Shown here piece after piece: positions 33,940-42,757 of a DNA stretch of 64,000 nt. Source of the DNA: Chryseobacterium sp. FH2 (GTDB lineage: Bacteria > Bacteroidota > Bacteroidia > Flavobacteriales > Weeksellaceae). The position numbers were made by a program, and so were the translations under genes. Each line of letters opens with the position of its first letter. Within the stretch, counting starts at the first letter, position 1. Under the pieces are notes generated by a model that saw only the letters and a list, made by a program, of their open reading frames with translations, was not told where the DNA came from and searched no databases. Where the stretch lies: the NCBI RefSeq assembly GCF_001045455.1, contig NZ_LFNE01000002.1:427165-491164 (forward strand), read 5' to 3'.

Positions 33940-34821
33940 GTGGATTCTATTTCGGTGCTTCATATTGATCTTTTTCAGTCAGGTAAGAATACTTCGGATT
34001 TTTATTTCAATGCCCTGAAGAATCATTTGGTGGTAGGACATAAGCATCTTGAAAAACCGCATCGGCATGATTTTTATGCCACAATTATTTTCACAAAAGG
34101 AAGCGGAATTCATGAAATTGATTTTCAAAAATATGATGTTTCAGAAGGCAGCCTTTTTTTCATGTCCCCCGGACAGATTCATAGCTGGGAACTTTCAAAT
34201 GATATTGATGGCTATATTTTCTTTTGTTCACAGGAGTTTTATGAGATGCATTACGTCAATCAGAAGCTTCGGAATTTTCCTTTTTTCGGATCTGTAAATT
34301 TTCCCAGGAAACTTCAGTTAAACAAACAGGAATTGGAGCAAAATATCAACTTATTTTTAATGTTAGGTAATGAATATTATTCTCAAAATATAATGAAAAA
34401 CGGTTTGATTCTGTCATTAATGTCCCAGATTTTCATTAATTCAGCGAGACAATTTTCAAGAGACTTTGATAATTTGGTTTCGTCGGCTAGTTTATCTTAT
34501 TTTAAACATTATCAGGTTTTTGAAAGTCTTGTCGAGCAATATTTTAGCACTGAAAAATCAATTGCTTTTTATGCTTCATTAATGGATATTTCATCAAAAC
34601 ACTTAAACCGAATCAGCCAGACGGTAGTTCAGAAAACAGCAACAGGTGTTATTACAGAGAGAGTGGTTTTGGAAGCCAAAAGAATGTTGATGTACCTTGA
34701 CGAAAGCCTTGTAGAGATCGCTTTTAGGCTTGGATATGAAGAATATTCTTATTTTGTGAGAGTATTCCGAAAAATTTCCGGAATGACTCCCACGCAATTT
34801 ATTAAAAAATACAAGGCCTGA
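33940..34821 (+). CDS. AraC-family transcriptional regulator (GTG start)
   Basis: 293 aa from a GTG at 33940; there is no in-frame ATG upstream. An N-terminal cupin sensor spans about 20-130 (HKHLEKPHRHDFYATIIFTK, MSPGQIHSWEL), with C-terminal double HTH at about 200-293 (IAFYASLMDISSKHLNRISQ, LVEIAFRLGYEEYSYFVRVF, MTPTQFIKKY). A typical Bacteroidota single-gene AraC. Targets are not evident; its end nearly touches the convergent ccoG gene. Confidence 0.9.
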   Translation: MDSISVLHIDLFQSGKNTSDFYFNALKNHLVVGHKHLEKPHRHDFYATIIFTKGSGIHEIDFQKYDVSEGSLFFMSPGQIHSWELSNDIDGYIFFCSQEFYEMHYVNQKLRNFPFFGSVNFPRKLQLNKQELEQNINLFLMLGNEYYSQNIMKNGLILSLMSQIFINSARQFSRDFDNLVSSASLSYFKHYQVFESLVEQYFSTEKSIAFYASLMDISSKHLNRISQTVVQKTATGVITERVVLEAKRMLMYLDESLVEIAFRLGYEEYSYFVRVFRKISGMTPTQFIKKYKA

Positions 34822-34824
34822 AAT

Positions 34825-36267
34825 TTAAAGCAAAAGTTTAAACGGCCCCTCAAAAGTAGTTTCGAAAGAATCTAGCATGTTGCCATTTTCATCGAATACC
34901 CCGATTACCATATTTTGTTTTGAAAACTTGATGTCTTCTTCCGGAAATGTAATATTGATATTTCCTTTCAGAATTTCGTCGCCTTTCAATGTTATTTTAT
35001 CAGAACCAAAAAATGTAATTTCGCCATTTCGAGGACTTAAAAGTCTGATGGTCACTACTTTTTTCTCATTGGTCTTGTTTAAAAGAGTATAAATAAAGGT
35101 ATTGGTTATTTTTCCGTTTTTAGTAAAAAATGTTGAGCCGGCCGGCTTGATAAATTTTGCTTCCATTGAACCTCTGTCATACATCAGGAATCCTAAAAAC
35201 CCTATCAATAATACAAGAAATGCAGTGGTAGCTTTCATCCTTGATGTGAATTTGAATTTATCCTGGTTTTCTATTTCTGCTTCAGTTGCATATCGAATCA
35301 ATCCTTTTGGGAGACCGATTTTTTCCATCACTTCGTCACAGGCATCAATGCAGGCGGTACAATTTACGCATTCTAATTGTTGCCCGTTCCGGATGTCAAT
35401 TCCGGTCGGGCAAACAACTACACATTGATGGCAATCAATACAGTCACCTTTTCCTACCGTTTTTCTGTCTTCATTATTTCTCCATTTTGAACGGTTTTCA
35501 CCTCTTTTAAAATCATAGTAAACATTAATGGTCTGTTTGTCAATCAAAACACCCTGAAGTCTTCCGTAAGGGCAAACTAAAGTGCAGACCTGCTCACGAA
35601 GCCATGCAAATACAAAATAAAAAATAGTTGTAAAACCGATCATCCCAATGAACTTTAAAGAATGATCTGCCGGTCCTTCATTCATTATCTTGAAAACCTG
35701 TTCGTAACCTACAACATACATGAACATAAAATGAGTGATAATTACCGAAATCAATGCAAAAACAGACCATTTTATTACCCTTTTTCTGATTTTTTCGGCA
35801 TCCCATTCCTGTCGTTCAAGCTTCATCTGCTTGTTTCGGTCACCTTCAATCCAATATTCTATTTTCCTGAAAACATTTTCCATAAAAATTGTTTGCGGAC
35901 ACAGCCAGCCACAGAAAATTCGTCCAAAAACAACCGTAAAAAGCATGATAAAAATAACAAAAGTTACCGCTCCCAAAGCAAGAATGAAAAAATCCTGAAG
36001 GTAAAAAGGCTGTCCGAAAATGAAAAATTTCCTATCAATTACATTCATTAACAAAAATGGATTATTGTTAATTTTCACAAAAGGCAATCCGAAAAATAAA
36101 GCCAACAAAATACAGCTTGTATAATTTCTGTAGTTTGTATATTTTCCTTTAGGTTTTCGTGGAAAAACCCATTTTCTTTTTCCGGTTTCGTCCATTGTTC
36201 CTACCGAATTTCTGAAATCTTCATTGTCTACATCCAAAGTCTGAATGTTCCCGGATTGTACGCTCAT
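34825..36267 (-). CDS. ccoG: Cytochrome c oxidase accessory protein CcoG (4Fe-4S)
   Basis: 480-aa membrane protein with about five TM helices and two 4Fe-4S clusters: CIDCHQCVVVCPTGIDIRNG and CVNCTACIDACDEVM (about 255-300). Cys-containing membrane motifs CGWLCPQ and CTLVCPYGRLQG lie earlier, and a C-terminal Ig-like periplasmic domain covers about 370-480. CcoG (RdxA/FixG) helps assemble cbb3 cytochrome oxidase through copper handling. The ccoNOP genes are not in this window, so it stands alone here. Family call is firm. Confidence 0.95.
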   Translation of the reverse strand: MSVQSGNIQTLDVDNEDFRNSVGTMDETGKRKWVFPRKPKGKYTNYRNYTSCILLALFFGLPFVKINNNPFLLMNVIDRKFFIFGQPFYLQDFFILALGAVTFVIFIMLFTVVFGRIFCGWLCPQTIFMENVFRKIEYWIEGDRNKQMKLERQEWDAEKIRKRVIKWSVFALISVIITHFMFMYVVGYEQVFKIMNEGPADHSLKFIGMIGFTTIFYFVFAWLREQVCTLVCPYGRLQGVLIDKQTINVYYDFKRGENRSKWRNNEDRKTVGKGDCIDCHQCVVVCPTGIDIRNGQQLECVNCTACIDACDEVMEKIGLPKGLIRYATEAEIENQDKFKFTSRMKATTAFLVLLIGFLGFLMYDRGSMEAKFIKPAGSTFFTKNGKITNTFIYTLLNKTNEKKVVTIRLLSPRNGEITFFGSDKITLKGDEILKGNINITFPEEDIKFSKQNMVIGVFDENGNMLDSFETTFEGPFKLLL

Positions 36268-36443
36268 CTTCTTAGAGTTTTATATGAAAGTTTTAAAAGA
36301 GAATTTCATTTCTATAATTATATTCTCCTTTAAAATATTTTTAGCTTGAAATAGTGTATTTACTGATCTCTGCAAAGCTCTGAATTAAACACTTTCAATA
36401 CTAATATTATCTTCTTACAGAATAGTACAATTAAGACATTTTG

Positions 36444-36451
36444 TAATTTTG
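36444..36451 (+). promoter_or_regulatory. -7 promoter element TAATTTTG for the SMP-30 gene
   Basis: Exact TAnnTTTG match 92 bp upstream of the ATG at 36536, giving a leader of about 80 nt. No -33 TTG at the usual distance. Weak support. Confidence 0.35.
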
Positions 36452-36535
36452 TGACCTCTATTGTTTCAAAATGGGAAAATAAACTTTGAATCTGATTTGA
36501 GTTTGTCGTAAATTGGGAGTTTAAAATAATGTAGA

Positions 36536-37429
36536 ATGAAAAAATTCTTTAAAATAAGCTGGATTGGTTTGGTTTTCGTATTACTTAATTGCAAATCAGT
36601 AAATTATAATAATATGTTTTATGTAGATGTACAGCCCAATAGGGTTTCAGATAAATTTAGTTTTACGGAAGGTCCGTCATCGGATAAAGAAGGGAATGTT
36701 TACTTTACTGATCAGCCTAATGATAAAATTTATTATTGGGACTGGAAAACAAACGCAATTATAGAATTTTTAAATAAGACAGGGCGTGCAAACGGGACGC
36801 ATTTTGATAAAGATGATAATTTAATTACATGTTCAGACGATAATGGTGAAATCTGGAAGATTTCAAAAGATAAAAAAGTTCAGGTTTTATTAAAAAGCTT
36901 TGAAGGAAAAAGGCTGAATGGTCCCAATGATGTCTGGAATGATGAATTTGGAGGAATGTATTTTACGGATCCTTTATATGAAAGAGATTATTGGGTTGAT
37001 TTTAAAAAGGAAATTCCTCACAAAAGCCTTTATTACAGGAATAAGAATGGAAATACTGTTAAGTTGGAGACCTTTGTTCAGCCTAATGGTATTGTGGGAA
37101 GTGAAAAGTTTAAAAAACTATATGTTTCAGATATTGATGCCGGTAAAACTTACGTTTATGATATTCTTGGTGAAGGAAAATTATCTGAAAAGAGACTTTT
37201 CTGCGAAATGGGTTCAGACGGAATGACGCTTGATAAACACGGTAATCTTTACTTAACGGGAAAAGGAGTTCATGTTTTCAACAGAGACGGAAAAAAGCTT
37301 TATCACATTCCGATTGAAGAAGAATGGACTTCAAACGTAACTTTTGGAGGAAAGCACAATGATGTTTTGTTCATTACGGCTTCAAAATCGGTGTATACTT
37401 TACCGACAAAGGTGAAGGGGGTAAAATAA
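36536..37429 (+). CDS. SMP-30/gluconolactonase-like lipoprotein
   Basis: 297 aa with a lipoprotein signal (VFVLLNCKS, Cys at about residue 19), so it is anchored outside the cytoplasm. The body is a six-bladed beta-propeller of the SMP-30/gluconolaconase/LRE family: FTEGPSSDKEGNVYFTDQPN, NGPNDVWNDEFGGMYFTDP, VQPNGIVGSEKFKKLYVSD and DGMTLDKHGNLYLTG, with the metal-site Glu, Asn and Asp. It probably opens a sugar lactone in the periplasm. Single gene, followed by a palindromic repeat. Confidence 0.88.
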   Translation: MKKFFKISWIGLVFVLLNCKSVNYNNMFYVDVQPNRVSDKFSFTEGPSSDKEGNVYFTDQPNDKIYYWDWKTNAIIEFLNKTGRANGTHFDKDDNLITCSDDNGEIWKISKDKKVQVLLKSFEGKRLNGPNDVWNDEFGGMYFTDPLYERDYWVDFKKEIPHKSLYYRNKNGNTVKLETFVQPNGIVGSEKFKKLYVSDIDAGKTYVYDILGEGKLSEKRLFCEMGSDGMTLDKHGNLYLTGKGVHVFNRDGKKLYHIPIEEEWTSNVTFGGKHNDVLFITASKSVYTLPTKVKGVK

Positions 37430-37437
37430 TATTCTCT

Positions 37438-37528
37438 GTCATTGCGAATCGAAGGTGGAGCAATCTCAAAAATAAAATTTAAAGAAATTTACGTGAGATT
37501 GCTTCGTCAGTTTGCTCCTCGCAATGAC
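37438..37528. repeat. Interspersed palindromic repeat (GTCATTGCGA ... TCGCAATGAC)
   Basis: Imperfect 91-bp inverted repeat. The ends are GTCATTGCGA and CGCAATGAC; inner arms GGAGCAATCTCA (37457-37468) and TGAGATTGCTTC (37494-37505), with an AT-rich loop. I recognise it from memory as a common non-coding repeat of Chryseobacterium and related genomes (MITE/REP-like). It lies between the convergent SMP-30 and helicase genes. Confidence 0.75.
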
Positions 37529-37539
37529 ATTTTATTTTT

Positions 37540-38847
37540 TTAATAAGCAACCTCCATTTTTACTTTCCTGCCTTTTAATTTTTCGTTGGCAAGCTTTCTC
37601 AGAACGGCATTCACTTTATTTCTCGAAACAGCAACGTAAGAAGTGGTATCTTTTACTTCAATTATACCAACATCTTCTTTTTGAAGCTCACCTTTTTTAA
37701 GTAAATAACCTACGATATCCACTTTATTCACTTTATCTTTTTTTCCGGCACTGATGTAAATCGTTTGGAAAGGTGTTTTTTCAGGAACTTTATTAAATCC
37801 TACAACACTTTCTTCGGGAGTATTGTTTTTAATAAAAGGGAAGTTTTCGTCCGGCGTCATTATTAAATACGCAAAACCTTTTGCATTCATTCTCGCTGTA
37901 CGGCCGTTTCTGTGAATAAAAGCATCTTCTTTTGGAGGTAATTGATAATGAACAATAGATTCAACCTCAGGAACGTCTAAACCTCTTGAAGCTAAATCGG
38001 TTGTAATTAAAACTCTCGCAGAATCATTTCTGAATTTCAATAAAGCACGCTCTCTTTCATCTTGTTCCATTCCGCCGTGGAAAGTTTCTCTGTCAATTCC
38101 TTTTTCACGTAAAAGTTCTGAAATACGATCAACGGCTTCACGGTGATTACAGAAAATCAGTGTTCTTTTGTTTCCTATTTTACAAATCAAACTGAACAAA
38201 GTATCCAGTTTTTCTTCAGAAATCGTCATTACTTTTCGCAATTGAATATCCGGTTTTACGTCACTTAATTTCAGAAAATCAACAAGTTTTTCATTTTTTA
38301 AGCCTGTAAACTTTGGAATTTCATCCATCGCTGTTGCGGAAGTCAGGATTCTTTGTGAAACTCCTTTTAAAGAGTTGGAAATAAATTCCATATCCTCATG
38401 AAAGCCCAGTTCTAATGCTTTGTCAAACTCATCCAATACCAGGGTCTGAATTGTTTTCTGATCAAAATTGTTATTTCTCAAGTGATAAACAACTCTGCCG
38501 GGAGTTCCTATCAATACGGCGGGAGCTTCAATCAGATTATTAACCTCGATTTTTTTATCGTGGCCTCCATAACAAACGGAAACTTTAAAATCTGTCCCCA
38601 TTGATTTGAAAACCTGCTCAATCTGCAATGCCAGTTCTCTTGCAGGAACTAATATTAAAGCTTGAATTCCATGCATATCTTTTTTTAGATTTCGAAGAAC
38701 CGGAAATAAAAAGGCAAGTGTTTTTCCTGAACCTGTAGGGGAGAGTAAAACAACGTCTTGATTGTTTTCCGTAGCTTTATATGTAGATTTCTGCATCTGA
38801 TTCATATCCTTAATCTGCAGTTTTTGATAAATTGATTGTAGTTCCAT
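37540..38847 (-). CDS. DEAD-box RNA helicase with DbpA-type RNA-binding domain
   Basis: The start at 38847 (MELQSIYQK) is preferred to the ATG at 38892: a TACCTTTG -7 box lies at 38859-38852, between the two, so the upstream ATG would not be transcribed. Result about 435 aa. Motifs: SPTGSGKT, PARELALQ, TPGR, DEFD (in place of DEAD), SAT, and HRNGRTAR. The C-terminal 75 residues match the DbpA RNA-binding domain (VNKVDIVGYLLKKGEL, SYVAVSR), which in E. coli targets 23S rRNA. Likely role in large-subunit assembly. Confidence 0.92.
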   Translation of the reverse strand: MELQSIYQKLQIKDMNQMQKSTYKATENNQDVVLLSPTGSGKTLAFLFPVLRNLKKDMHGIQALILVPARELALQIEQVFKSMGTDFKVSVCYGGHDKKIEVNNLIEAPAVLIGTPGRVVYHLRNNNFDQKTIQTLVLDEFDKALELGFHEDMEFISNSLKGVSQRILTSATAMDEIPKFTGLKNEKLVDFLKLSDVKPDIQLRKVMTISEEKLDTLFSLICKIGNKRTLIFCNHREAVDRISELLREKGIDRETFHGGMEQDERERALLKFRNDSARVLITTDLASRGLDVPEVESIVHYQLPPKEDAFIHRNGRTARMNAKGFAYLIMTPDENFPFIKNNTPEESVVGFNKVPEKTPFQTIYISAGKKDKVNKVDIVGYLLKKGELQKEDVGIIEVKDTTSYVAVSRNKVNAVLRKLANEKLKGRKVKMEVAY

Positions 38848-38851
38848 GATG

Positions 38852-38859
38852 CAAAGGTA
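38852..38859 (-). promoter_or_regulatory. -7 promoter element TACCTTTG of the helicase gene
   Basis: Exact TAnnTTTG on the minus strand, only 4 bp before the preferred ATG at 38847, so the transcript would be leaderless or nearly so. It decides the start codon of the helicase gene. Confidence 0.5.
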
Positions 38860-39039
38860 GTAATTTAGGTGGCAGGTTTTATTCCTTAGCAATTAGGCAA
38901 GATTTTTATCATTTAATCTCTATAAGACAATCCCGGATTCCTGCAGAATAACAAAGTGTGTACCTTACTTGGTATTTGAATTTTAGTAATTACATTGACA
39001 ATCACTTATTTACGTTGATATTCGCTAAAGGAAAAACTA

Positions 39040-39070
39040 TTGTTTATCTCAAATAAAATTAATATCTTTG
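39040..39070 (+). promoter_or_regulatory. rpsA promoter (TTG-N20-TATCTTTG)
   Basis: TTG at 39040-39042 and TATCTTTG at 39063-39070, 20 bp apart: a full match to the Bacteroidota consensus. The leader to the ATG at 39192 is about 115 nt and starts with a small CCAC-TTTT-GTGG hairpin. No other gene is in the 344 bp between the helicase start and rpsA. Confidence 0.75.
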
Positions 39071-39191
39071 CACCCACTTTTGTGGCGAAAAGGTTTGAAG
39101 AGTAAATTACTTATAATTAATTACTTCCGTATTTTTTAATCCGCATTTATTCAGACCATTAAAAAAGAAGGAATACAAATTTTATTAGAAA

Positions 39192-40979
39192 ATGTCAAAA
39201 GAGACAAATTCAGCAGAGGTTTTATTAAACCAAAACGTAGCACCAGAACAATTTGATTGGGATTCTTTCGAATCAGGTCTTGATGCAGATGCGAGAAAAG
39301 AAAAAAGCGATTTAGAAGAAATCTATAACGGATCTCTTAACAGCCTAAACGATAACGACGTTTTAGTTGGTAGAGTTGTAAGATTAACTGATAAAGAAGC
39401 TATCGTAGACATCAACTTCAAATCTGAAGGTGTTATTTCTCTTAACGAATTCCGTTACAACCAAGGCCTGAGTGTAGGTGACGAGGTAGAAGTAATGGTT
39501 GACAGAAGAGAAGACAAAACTGGTCAATTACAATTATCTCACAGAAAAGCTAGAACGCTTAAAGCTTGGGATAAAGTAAACGAACTTCACGAAACTGGAG
39601 AAATCGTTAACGGTTTTGTGAAATCAAGAACTAAAGGTGGTATGATCGTAGACGTACACGGAATCGAAGCATTCTTACCTGGTTCTCAAATTGACGTTAA
39701 GCCAATTAAAGATTACGATCAATTCGTAGGTAAAACTATGGAGTTCAAGGTTGTAAAAATCAACCCTGAGTTCAAAAATGTAGTGGTATCTCACAAAGCA
39801 TTGATCGAAGCAGATATTGAAGGTCAGAAAAAAGAAATCATCGCTCAGCTTGAAAAAGGTCAGGTTCTTGAAGGTACTGTTAAGAATATTACTTCTTACG
39901 GTGTATTCATTGACTTAGGAGGTGTTGATGGATTGATCCACATTACAGACCTTTCTTGGTCTAGAGTGAACCATCCATCTGAAATCCTGGAAGACGGACA
40001 AACAGTGAAAGTTGTTATCCTTGATTTCGATGATGAGAAAACAAGAATCCAATTGGGTATGAAGCAGTTAGAAGCTCACCCTTGGGATGCTCTTTCTGCT
40101 GACTTGAAAGTTGGGGATAAAGTAAAAGGAAAAGTAGTAGTTCTTGCTGACTATGGTGCATTCGTAGAAATTGCTCCAGGTGTAGAAGGGTTAATCCATG
40201 TTTCTGAAATGTCTTGGTCTACTCACTTAAGATCTGCTGGTGACTTTGTGAAAGTAGGTGATGAGGTTGAAGCTGAAGTATTAACTTTAGATAGAGAAGA
40301 CAGAAAAATTTCTCTTGGTATCAAGCAATTAAGCAAAGATCCATGGGAAAATATCGAAGCTAAATATCCGGTAGGATCTAAGCATGTAGGAACTGTAAGA
40401 AACTTTACTAACTTTGGTGTATTTGTAGAGTTAGAAGAAGGTATCGACGGATTAATCTACATCTCTGATCTTTCTTGGACTAAGAAAATCAAGCATCCAT
40501 CTGAGTTCTGTGCAGTAGGTGATAAATTAGATGTTGTAGTTCTTGAATTAGACATCCAGGCTAGAAGATTATCTCTAGGTCACAAGCAATTAACAGACAA
40601 CCCTTGGGATGCATTCGAAACTAAGTATGCTGAAGGAACTATCCATGCTGGTAAAGCGGTAGAAGTACACGATAAAGGTGCTTCTGTACAGTTCGAAGAT
40701 GCTGAAGTTGAGGCTTTCTGTCCTTCAAGATTATTAGAGAAAGAAGATGGATCTAAAATCAAGAAAGGTGAAGAAGCTCAGTTTAAAGTAATCGAATTCA
40801 ACAAAGAATTCAAAAGAGTAGTAGTTTCTCATACAGGTATCTTCAGAGATGAAGAGAAGAAAAATGTGAAAGACTCTTCTTCTAGAAACGTATCTTCTTC
40901 AAACAACGAAGAAAGATCAACTCTTGGAGATATTGATGCTTTAGCAGAATTGAAAAGAAAAATGGAAGAAGGTAAATAA
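39192..40979 (+). CDS. rpsA: 30S ribosomal protein S1
   Basis: 595 aa with six S1 (OB-fold) RNA-binding repeats at roughly 75-ply spacing from residue 55 onward. Typical repeat phrases: GTVKNITSYGVFIDLGGVDG, GKVVVLADYGAFVEIAPGVE and GTVRNFTNFGVFVELEEGID, each followed by a (D/E)(L/M)SW block. An acidic N-terminal tail and a charged C-terminal tail flank them. S1 brings mRNA to the 30S subunit, which matters in a phylum that seldom uses Shine-Dalgarno pairing. Strong codon bias fits high expression. It has its own promoter and terminator. Confidence 0.97.
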   Translation: MSKETNSAEVLLNQNVAPEQFDWDSFESGLDADARKEKSDLEEIYNGSLNSLNDNDVLVGRVVRLTDKEAIVDINFKSEGVISLNEFRYNQGLSVGDEVEVMVDRREDKTGQLQLSHRKARTLKAWDKVNELHETGEIVNGFVKSRTKGGMIVDVHGIEAFLPGSQIDVKPIKDYDQFVGKTMEFKVVKINPEFKNVVVSHKALIEADIEGQKKEIIAQLEKGQVLEGTVKNITSYGVFIDLGGVDGLIHITDLSWSRVNHPSEILEDGQTVKVVILDFDDEKTRIQLGMKQLEAHPWDALSADLKVGDKVKGKVVVLADYGAFVEIAPGVEGLIHVSEMSWSTHLRSAGDFVKVGDEVEAEVLTLDREDRKISLGIKQLSKDPWENIEAKYPVGSKHVGTVRNFTNFGVFVELEEGIDGLIYISDLSWTKKIKHPSEFCAVGDKLDVVVLELDIQARRLSLGHKQLTDNPWDAFETKYAEGTIHAGKAVEVHDKGASVQFEDAEVEAFCPSRLLEKEDGSKIKKGEEAQFKVIEFNKEFKRVVVSHTGIFRDEEKKNVKDSSSRNVSSSNNEERSTLGDIDALAELKRKMEEGK

Positions 40980-40999
40980 TCTTTAACCATTGGTAATAT

Positions 41000-41033
41000 T
41001 GAGCCACTCAGAAATGAGTGGCTTTTTTTTTAC
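41000..41033 (+). terminator. rpsA terminator
   Basis: Stem GAGCCACTCA / TGAGTGGC with loop GAAA followed by nine T, 22 bp after the rpsA stop. Confidence 0.9.
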
Positions 41034-41143
41034 CTTTTAGTGTAGTTTTTTTTATTGATAAATATTTATTTTTTAAAATATTTCACGATATAAAGAAAAA
41101 TATATTATTTTTAGCATACTTTAATTAATAAAATTTTTAATCC

Positions 41144-42604
41144 ATGAAAAAAACATTTTTACTTTTCCTTATTACATTTTGTATGTCTTTTGGGAAACTA
41201 TCTGCCCAAGTTGGCGGTAGTGATTACATTATTCTACTTGATAATGGTTTTTCGATTAATGCTCAAACTTTTACTGACATGAAACTGGCTGCGAGTAAAT
41301 TTATAGAATCTCTTTTGTCATGTAACCCTAAAAACAGAGTAGCAGTGGTACATTATGGAGCGGGTCTTTATAATGCGCCAAATACTGGTTTTGCCCCAAG
41401 AATTTATATTGAATCTGATCTTACTAATGATCACTCGGTTGCAACAAATATTGAGAGAAGATTATATTATGGAGATCAGTTCCATGAAGCATTGGGATTA
41501 ATAGGATACGCAATGGATCACGTTCCGGATGCAAATATTATAAGCCCGCAAACAACGTTAAATGTAGATCTTCACCAACCTTTACATATTATTACTTTTA
41601 CAGATGCCAATAGAAATACAGGAACAACTCCGATAAACAGATCATATTTAGTGAATGAGGCTAATACTAATTTTAATGATGATGAGGCCTTTGTAAATGT
41701 TACGAAATTTAAAGAGGGAAGAAATTCAAAGTTTGTCATGATTCATTATACACCTACATCAAACCCAACGGCTCAAAATGCGGCGGCTGTTATTTCAAGT
41801 ATAGGAGGGAATTATACTGGTGCTCTTGAAAATTTCCCAAGTGATTTCGATAGCGGAGTGTTACCAAGAATGTATTATAACAGAACTAACGGTTTTGGCT
41901 TATATCAGACAGAAAGTAATCTTTGGGTAGATATAGCGAATAGCATTTGTGATGCTACAGATTGGGGAAAAATTACTATGATGCAGTATGAGCCAAACGG
42001 TTGCGGACTAATAGGAATGCAAGCTGTAAACTGGAGATATACATTGCCTGCGGGCGCTACATTGGATGGTTTCAAATTAGAAATAATCAATAATAATACG
42101 GGAGATATTTATCCGGTTGATTTGAGTAATATTACTCAGTGGGGAACTACAGGGTTATATTATAATTACCTATATCCGGCAGATTTTAGTGCTTCCACAT
42201 CAGCTGGCGCAACGGGGCAGTACAGATTAAGATTAAATATGATCTATACTTTAAATGGAAATATATACACCGTAAGCTCATTAAATAATTACCCTTGGTT
42301 TGATTATGATATAGATTTGGATTGCATTGTTCTAAAACAATCTCAACAATCTTCAGAAATTAAGAAATTATTTAAACTTACACCTAACCCTACAGATGGG
42401 GTATTTAAAGTAGTTTTAGAAAAAAATATTACTTCCGGAAAGTTAGAAGTAATGAATGTAAGTGGGAATGTTTTGTTTAATAAGACCTTCAGAGGAGAAA
42501 AAGAAATAGAGATAGATATTCATTCTCAAAATCAGGGAATTTATATAGTGAAAATTATATCTGATAAAGGCGAGATTTACACCGATAAAATAATTAAAAA
42601 ATAA
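41144..42604 (+). CDS. Secreted vWA-like protein with T9SS type A sorting domain
   Basis: 486 aa. Signal peptide about 1-22 (FGKLSAQ). The next ~250 residues look like a von Willebrand A fold: DYIILLDNGFS, FTDMKLAASKFIESLL, RVAVVHYGAG and LHIITFTDANRN. The metal-site motif D-x-S-x-S is changed to DNGFS. A beta-rich segment follows, and the C-terminal ~75 residues are a type A sorting domain (LTPNPTDGVFKV, GIYIVKI, DKIIKK). Exported by type IX secretion; probably a surface binding protein. It has its own terminator. Confidence 0.82.
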   Translation: MKKTFLLFLITFCMSFGKLSAQVGGSDYIILLDNGFSINAQTFTDMKLAASKFIESLLSCNPKNRVAVVHYGAGLYNAPNTGFAPRIYIESDLTNDHSVATNIERRLYYGDQFHEALGLIGYAMDHVPDANIISPQTTLNVDLHQPLHIITFTDANRNTGTTPINRSYLVNEANTNFNDDEAFVNVTKFKEGRNSKFVMIHYTPTSNPTAQNAAAVISSIGGNYTGALENFPSDFDSGVLPRMYYNRTNGFGLYQTESNLWVDIANSICDATDWGKITMMQYEPNGCGLIGMQAVNWRYTLPAGATLDGFKLEIINNNTGDIYPVDLSNITQWGTTGLYYNYLYPADFSASTSAGATGQYRLRLNMIYTLNGNIYTVSSLNNYPWFDYDIDLDCIVLKQSQQSSEIKKLFKLTPNPTDGVFKVVLEKNITSGKLEVMNVSGNVLFNKTFRGEKEIEIDIHSQNQGIYIVKIISDKGEIYTDKIIKK

Positions 42605-42620
42605 GTTATATAAATGATTT

Positions 42621-42652
42621 GAAAGCTACTTTGTAATGAAGTAGCTTTTTTC
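42621..42652 (+). terminator. Rho-independent terminator
   Basis: Stem AAAGCTACT / AGTAGCTTT, 9-nt loop, then T-run; 17 bp after the vWA-like gene. Confidence 0.85.
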
Positions 42653-42757
42653 ATATTTAATATTTATTTTTAGAATATAAAATAATTTAATAAAAAAATA
42701 ACAAAAAACCTTTCCGATTAATAAATCTTTGTAAATTAGCGCCTTTAATAGATAAAA

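Noticed and set aside
35662..36051. Plus-strand open frames opposite ccoG
   Set aside because: They lie fully inside a well-supported gene and resemble no known protein.
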